From positions 11,138 through 19,021 of the forward strand of contig DCIH01000038.1 of NCBI GenBank assembly GCA_002317575.1: a stretch of 7,884 nucleotides of DNA, read 5' to 3'. The notes beneath the pieces are model-generated. The model was not told the DNA's origin. It did no database searches and saw only the letters and a program-made list of their open reading frames with translations. The position numbers and the translations under genes were made by a program. Shown one piece after another: positions 6,263-7,884 of this stretch. Every line of letters begins with the position of its first letter. Position 1 is the first letter of the stretch. The stretch comes from Verrucomicrobia bacterium UBA1731 (GTDB lineage Bacteria > Verrucomicrobiota > Kiritimatiellia > RFP12 > UBA1067).

Positions 6263-7684
6263 TCAACCGTGCGCGTACGGCTGCGTCCAGGCCGTGGCGA
6301 ACTTCGGGTGCATCGGATGGTTCTGCGGTTTCTTGTGCCAGCTTTCGTACGGCGAGAGCTTGTCGCTTTCGACTCGGGCGCGCACGTAGAGATCGTCCGC
6401 CGCCAGCGCGTAGGACGCCTCGAGCCGCTTGCCACGCTGCCCGACGGCTTCCTTCGCCACGACGCCGATCGTATCCGAATAGATCGGCACCTTGCGCTCG
6501 CACCAGGACGCCTTCTCGGTGGGTTTCACCTCGACGGTCTTCACGATCTTGTCGTCGAAACCGCGCTTGGTGACGATGAACTTGACCGTGCACGCGACGT
6601 CCTTTTCCGCGGGAACGGAAACGTGGAGCGTCCCGTTCTCGAAGCGCACGTCTTCGAGGTCCAGCCCGCACGCGGCGTGGAAATCGCCGCGGTTCATCGC
6701 GTCGAAAAGCGCCGCCGGCGTGAGCGCATCGGCGCGCACGCGGATATAACCGTTCCCCGAAAAACCCGATTCGCACGTCTCGCGGACCACCGCCCCCGAG
6801 AACGCGTACCAGTGCGCGTCGTCGGACGCGATGCCGTACAGAAGCGGCAGCCCGGCGCGCGCGCGAAACGCATTGACGACGTCCCAGAACACGTCCACGT
6901 CGTAGCCGCGGTGCTTCTGCAGTTCGGGAATGGAATCGAATTCCGCGCCGCCGTTGTTGACCTCGAAGAAGCGCACTTCGGGATTGTCGATCAGATCCTG
7001 CGGCACGAGATCGTAGTACGGCCACTGGGGATGGTTCACGAACACCACGTGCGGCGGATTGCCGGACGCCTTGGCGAGCAGTTCCGCCTCCTCGCGCGTG
7101 GCGCGGATGAGCGTCGCCGCCGTGTGGTCGTAGAACCCGTCCTGGACGAGCCACGCCCGCTTGGCACTCGGGATGACGTCGTCCAGGTTGACATAGTTCA
7201 CGTGCACCTGCCGTCCCTTGTGCCAGCCGCCCGTGCCACGCGTCACCTCGACGCCCGGCATCAGCAGGAACCTGCCGGGCTCGTTGAAGTGGTCTAGCAG
7301 TTCCGCATAGGGCGTGAGCCGCACTTCGCGCCGGCCCTGGCCGTTGGTGCGGAACTTCGCCCACGGGAAACGCGCCTTGAGGTTGTCGGCGAAGAGATCG
7401 GTCACCTTCGGCGGCCAGCCGCCCGCTTCCTTGCACACTGGCACCCATGCGTCCTGGCGCATGGAAAGACGGTTGTGGTCGGTGAGGGACATGAAATCGT
7501 AGCCGAGCTGCTTGTACGCGCTCACGGCCTGTTCGGGGAACCCGCGCCCGTCGCTCCAGTACGAATGACAATGGAGCATGCCCTTGTACCACCGTTTGTC
7601 GCCGCCCGTCTTCGCGCCGCGCGTCACGCATCCCCCGGCCGCCAAGGCGGCCGCCCCCAGAAACGCCCTTCTGTTCAGTTCCAT
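6263..7684 (-). CDS. Exported PHP-domain metallohydrolase (CehA/McbA-like)
   Basis: The 473-residue product begins MELNRRAFLGAAALAAGGC, an RR-containing Tat-type signal (NRRAFLG) followed by a lipobox-like AGGC with Cys19, so it may be a Tat-exported lipoprotein. The lipobox is imperfect, with Ala rather than Leu at -3. The PHP fold follows with its metal-ligand motifs in order: LHCHSYWSDG (H38, H40, D45), LTDHN (D69, H70), the Glu of MPGVEVT (E146), H161, VNHP (H218) and SDDAH (D289, H291). This is a full set for a tri- or dinuclear metal site. Family members hydrolyse phosphoesters, or carbamate esters in CehA; the substrate here cannot be told. Residues about 345-440 look like a small C-terminal beta domain. 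The ATG at 7682-7684 is chosen because AGGAAG (7689-7694) lies four bases upstream. The open frame continues to 7864 but runs through the promoter. It lies upstream of the kinase unit but probably has a separate transcript. Confidence 0.9.
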   Translation of the reverse strand: MELNRRAFLGAAALAAGGCVTRGAKTGGDKRWYKGMLHCHSYWSDGRGFPEQAVSAYKQLGYDFMSLTDHNRLSMRQDAWVPVCKEAGGWPPKVTDLFADNLKARFPWAKFRTNGQGRREVRLTPYAELLDHFNEPGRFLLMPGVEVTRGTGGWHKGRQVHVNYVNLDDVIPSAKRAWLVQDGFYDHTAATLIRATREEAELLAKASGNPPHVVFVNHPQWPYYDLVPQDLIDNPEVRFFEVNNGGAEFDSIPELQKHRGYDVDVFWDVVNAFRARAGLPLLYGIASDDAHWYAFSGAVVRETCESGFSGNGYIRVRADALTPAALFDAMNRGDFHAACGLDLEDVRFENGTLHVSVPAEKDVACTVKFIVTKRGFDDKIVKTVEVKPTEKASWCERKVPIYSDTIGVVAKEAVGQRGKRLEASYALAADDLYVRARVESDKLSPYESWHKKPQNHPMHPKFATAWTQPYAHG

Positions 7685-7703
7685 GGATCTTCCTTTCGGT
7701 CGC

Positions 7704-7732
7704 ATTATACCACGCCGACCCGAGGCGCGCAA
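7704..7732 (-). promoter_or_regulatory. Extended -10 promoter of the PHP-domain gene
   Basis: On the minus strand a perfect TATAAT (7709-7704) is preceded by TGG (TGn extended -10) in the context CGTGGTATAATGCG. A weak -35, TTGCGC (7732-7727), is 17 bases upstream. Transcription would begin near 7697, leaving a very short leader of about 13 bases that still contains the AGGAAG ribosome binding site. Confidence 0.65.
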
Positions 7733-7884
7733 AAGAAACGCCGACTGGCGTCCGGCGCGTCCCCGCCTTGCGCTTGAGCCTGGGCCATCATCTGGACGTT
7801 TTCCGGTCTGCCGCAGAGAAAAGGCACGTGGCCTTTTCAAGGTGGAGGCAGACGTCAGGAGCATGGCGGCGTCCGCGGCGCGGC
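7733..7884. other. Right-edge region without a supported gene
   Basis: No gene is supported between the PHP promoter and the window edge. A minus-strand frame is open from the edge to a TGA at 7788-7790 and could be the last 30 or so codons of an upstream gene. Its end (VCLHLEKATCLFSAADRK) vaguely resembles the C-terminal strand of ABC-transporter ATPases, but this is too weak to call. A 7-bp inverted repeat, AAAAGGC-ACGTG-GCCTTTT (7819-7837), lies inside that frame. Continuing the sequence past the edge would settle it. Confidence 0.25.

Noticed and set aside
6114..7631. 505-codon minus-strand frame overlapping the PHP gene in another phase
   Set aside because: The translation is Arg/Ala/Gly-rich with no domain. 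The overlapping frame holds a full set of PHP metal-binding motifs and a ribosome binding site.
7819..7837. AAAAGGC-ACGTG-GCCTTTT inverted repeat as a terminator
   Set aside because: Only three G/C pairs are in the stem and the T run is part of the stem. With no identifiable gene ending there it cannot be assigned a role.
7685..7864. N-terminal extension of the PHP protein by 60 residues
   Set aside because: It runs through a perfect TATAAT with extended -10 and an AGGAAG ribosome binding site, and would bury the Tat-type signal sequence.

Overview
The window is a GC-rich bacterial chromosomal segment in which every supported gene lies on the minus strand, so transcription runs from high to low coordinates. 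The most likely source is a member of the PVC group, perhaps Kiritimatiellota, Lentisphaerota or another Verrucomicrobiota lineage. This is an inference from three things: a secreted protein with BspA-type leucine-rich repeats preceded by a W-x-Y-S-I-x-N-G-E lead-in, paired 'WxYT...FG...NG...FDxG' galactose-binding-like domains, and a transmembrane Ser/Thr kinase next to them. No rRNA or other decisive marker is present.

Layout in the order of transcription. (1) 7684-6263 encodes an exported, probably Tat-dependent and possibly lipid-anchored, PHP-domain metallohydrolase of CehA/McbA type, with its own extended -10 promoter. (2) 6117-4261, 4223-2493 and 2470-767 form a tight three-gene unit with its own promoter (6187-6216). 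The first two genes encode secreted paralogues that share a signal peptide and a roughly 250-residue helical, TPR-like N-terminal module but carry unrelated C-terminal domains: two tandem galactose-binding-like domains in one, BspA-type leucine-rich repeats in the other. The third gene encodes a Ser/Thr kinase with one membrane span and an unrecognised extracytoplasmic C-terminal domain. (3) 686-225 is ribH (lumazine synthase). A strong hairpin-plus-T-tract terminator for the kinase unit overlaps the ribH promoter, with the -10 hexamer in the hairpin loop. (4) 146-1 is the 5' end of a pyrophosphate-dependent phosphofructokinase, running off the window.

The most interesting content is the three-gene cassette. 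Two exported proteins built on one shared scaffold, with different presumed ligand-binding ends, sit in one transcription unit with a membrane kinase whose outer domain is unknown. A reasonable but unproven reading is an envelope or extracellular sensing system feeding a Hanks-type kinase. The other genes (riboflavin synthesis, glycolysis) look like ordinary housekeeping genes. No tRNA, rRNA, CRISPR array, insertion sequence or riboswitch was found. Apart from the roughly 200 bases at the right edge, all gaps between genes are about 140 bases or shorter.
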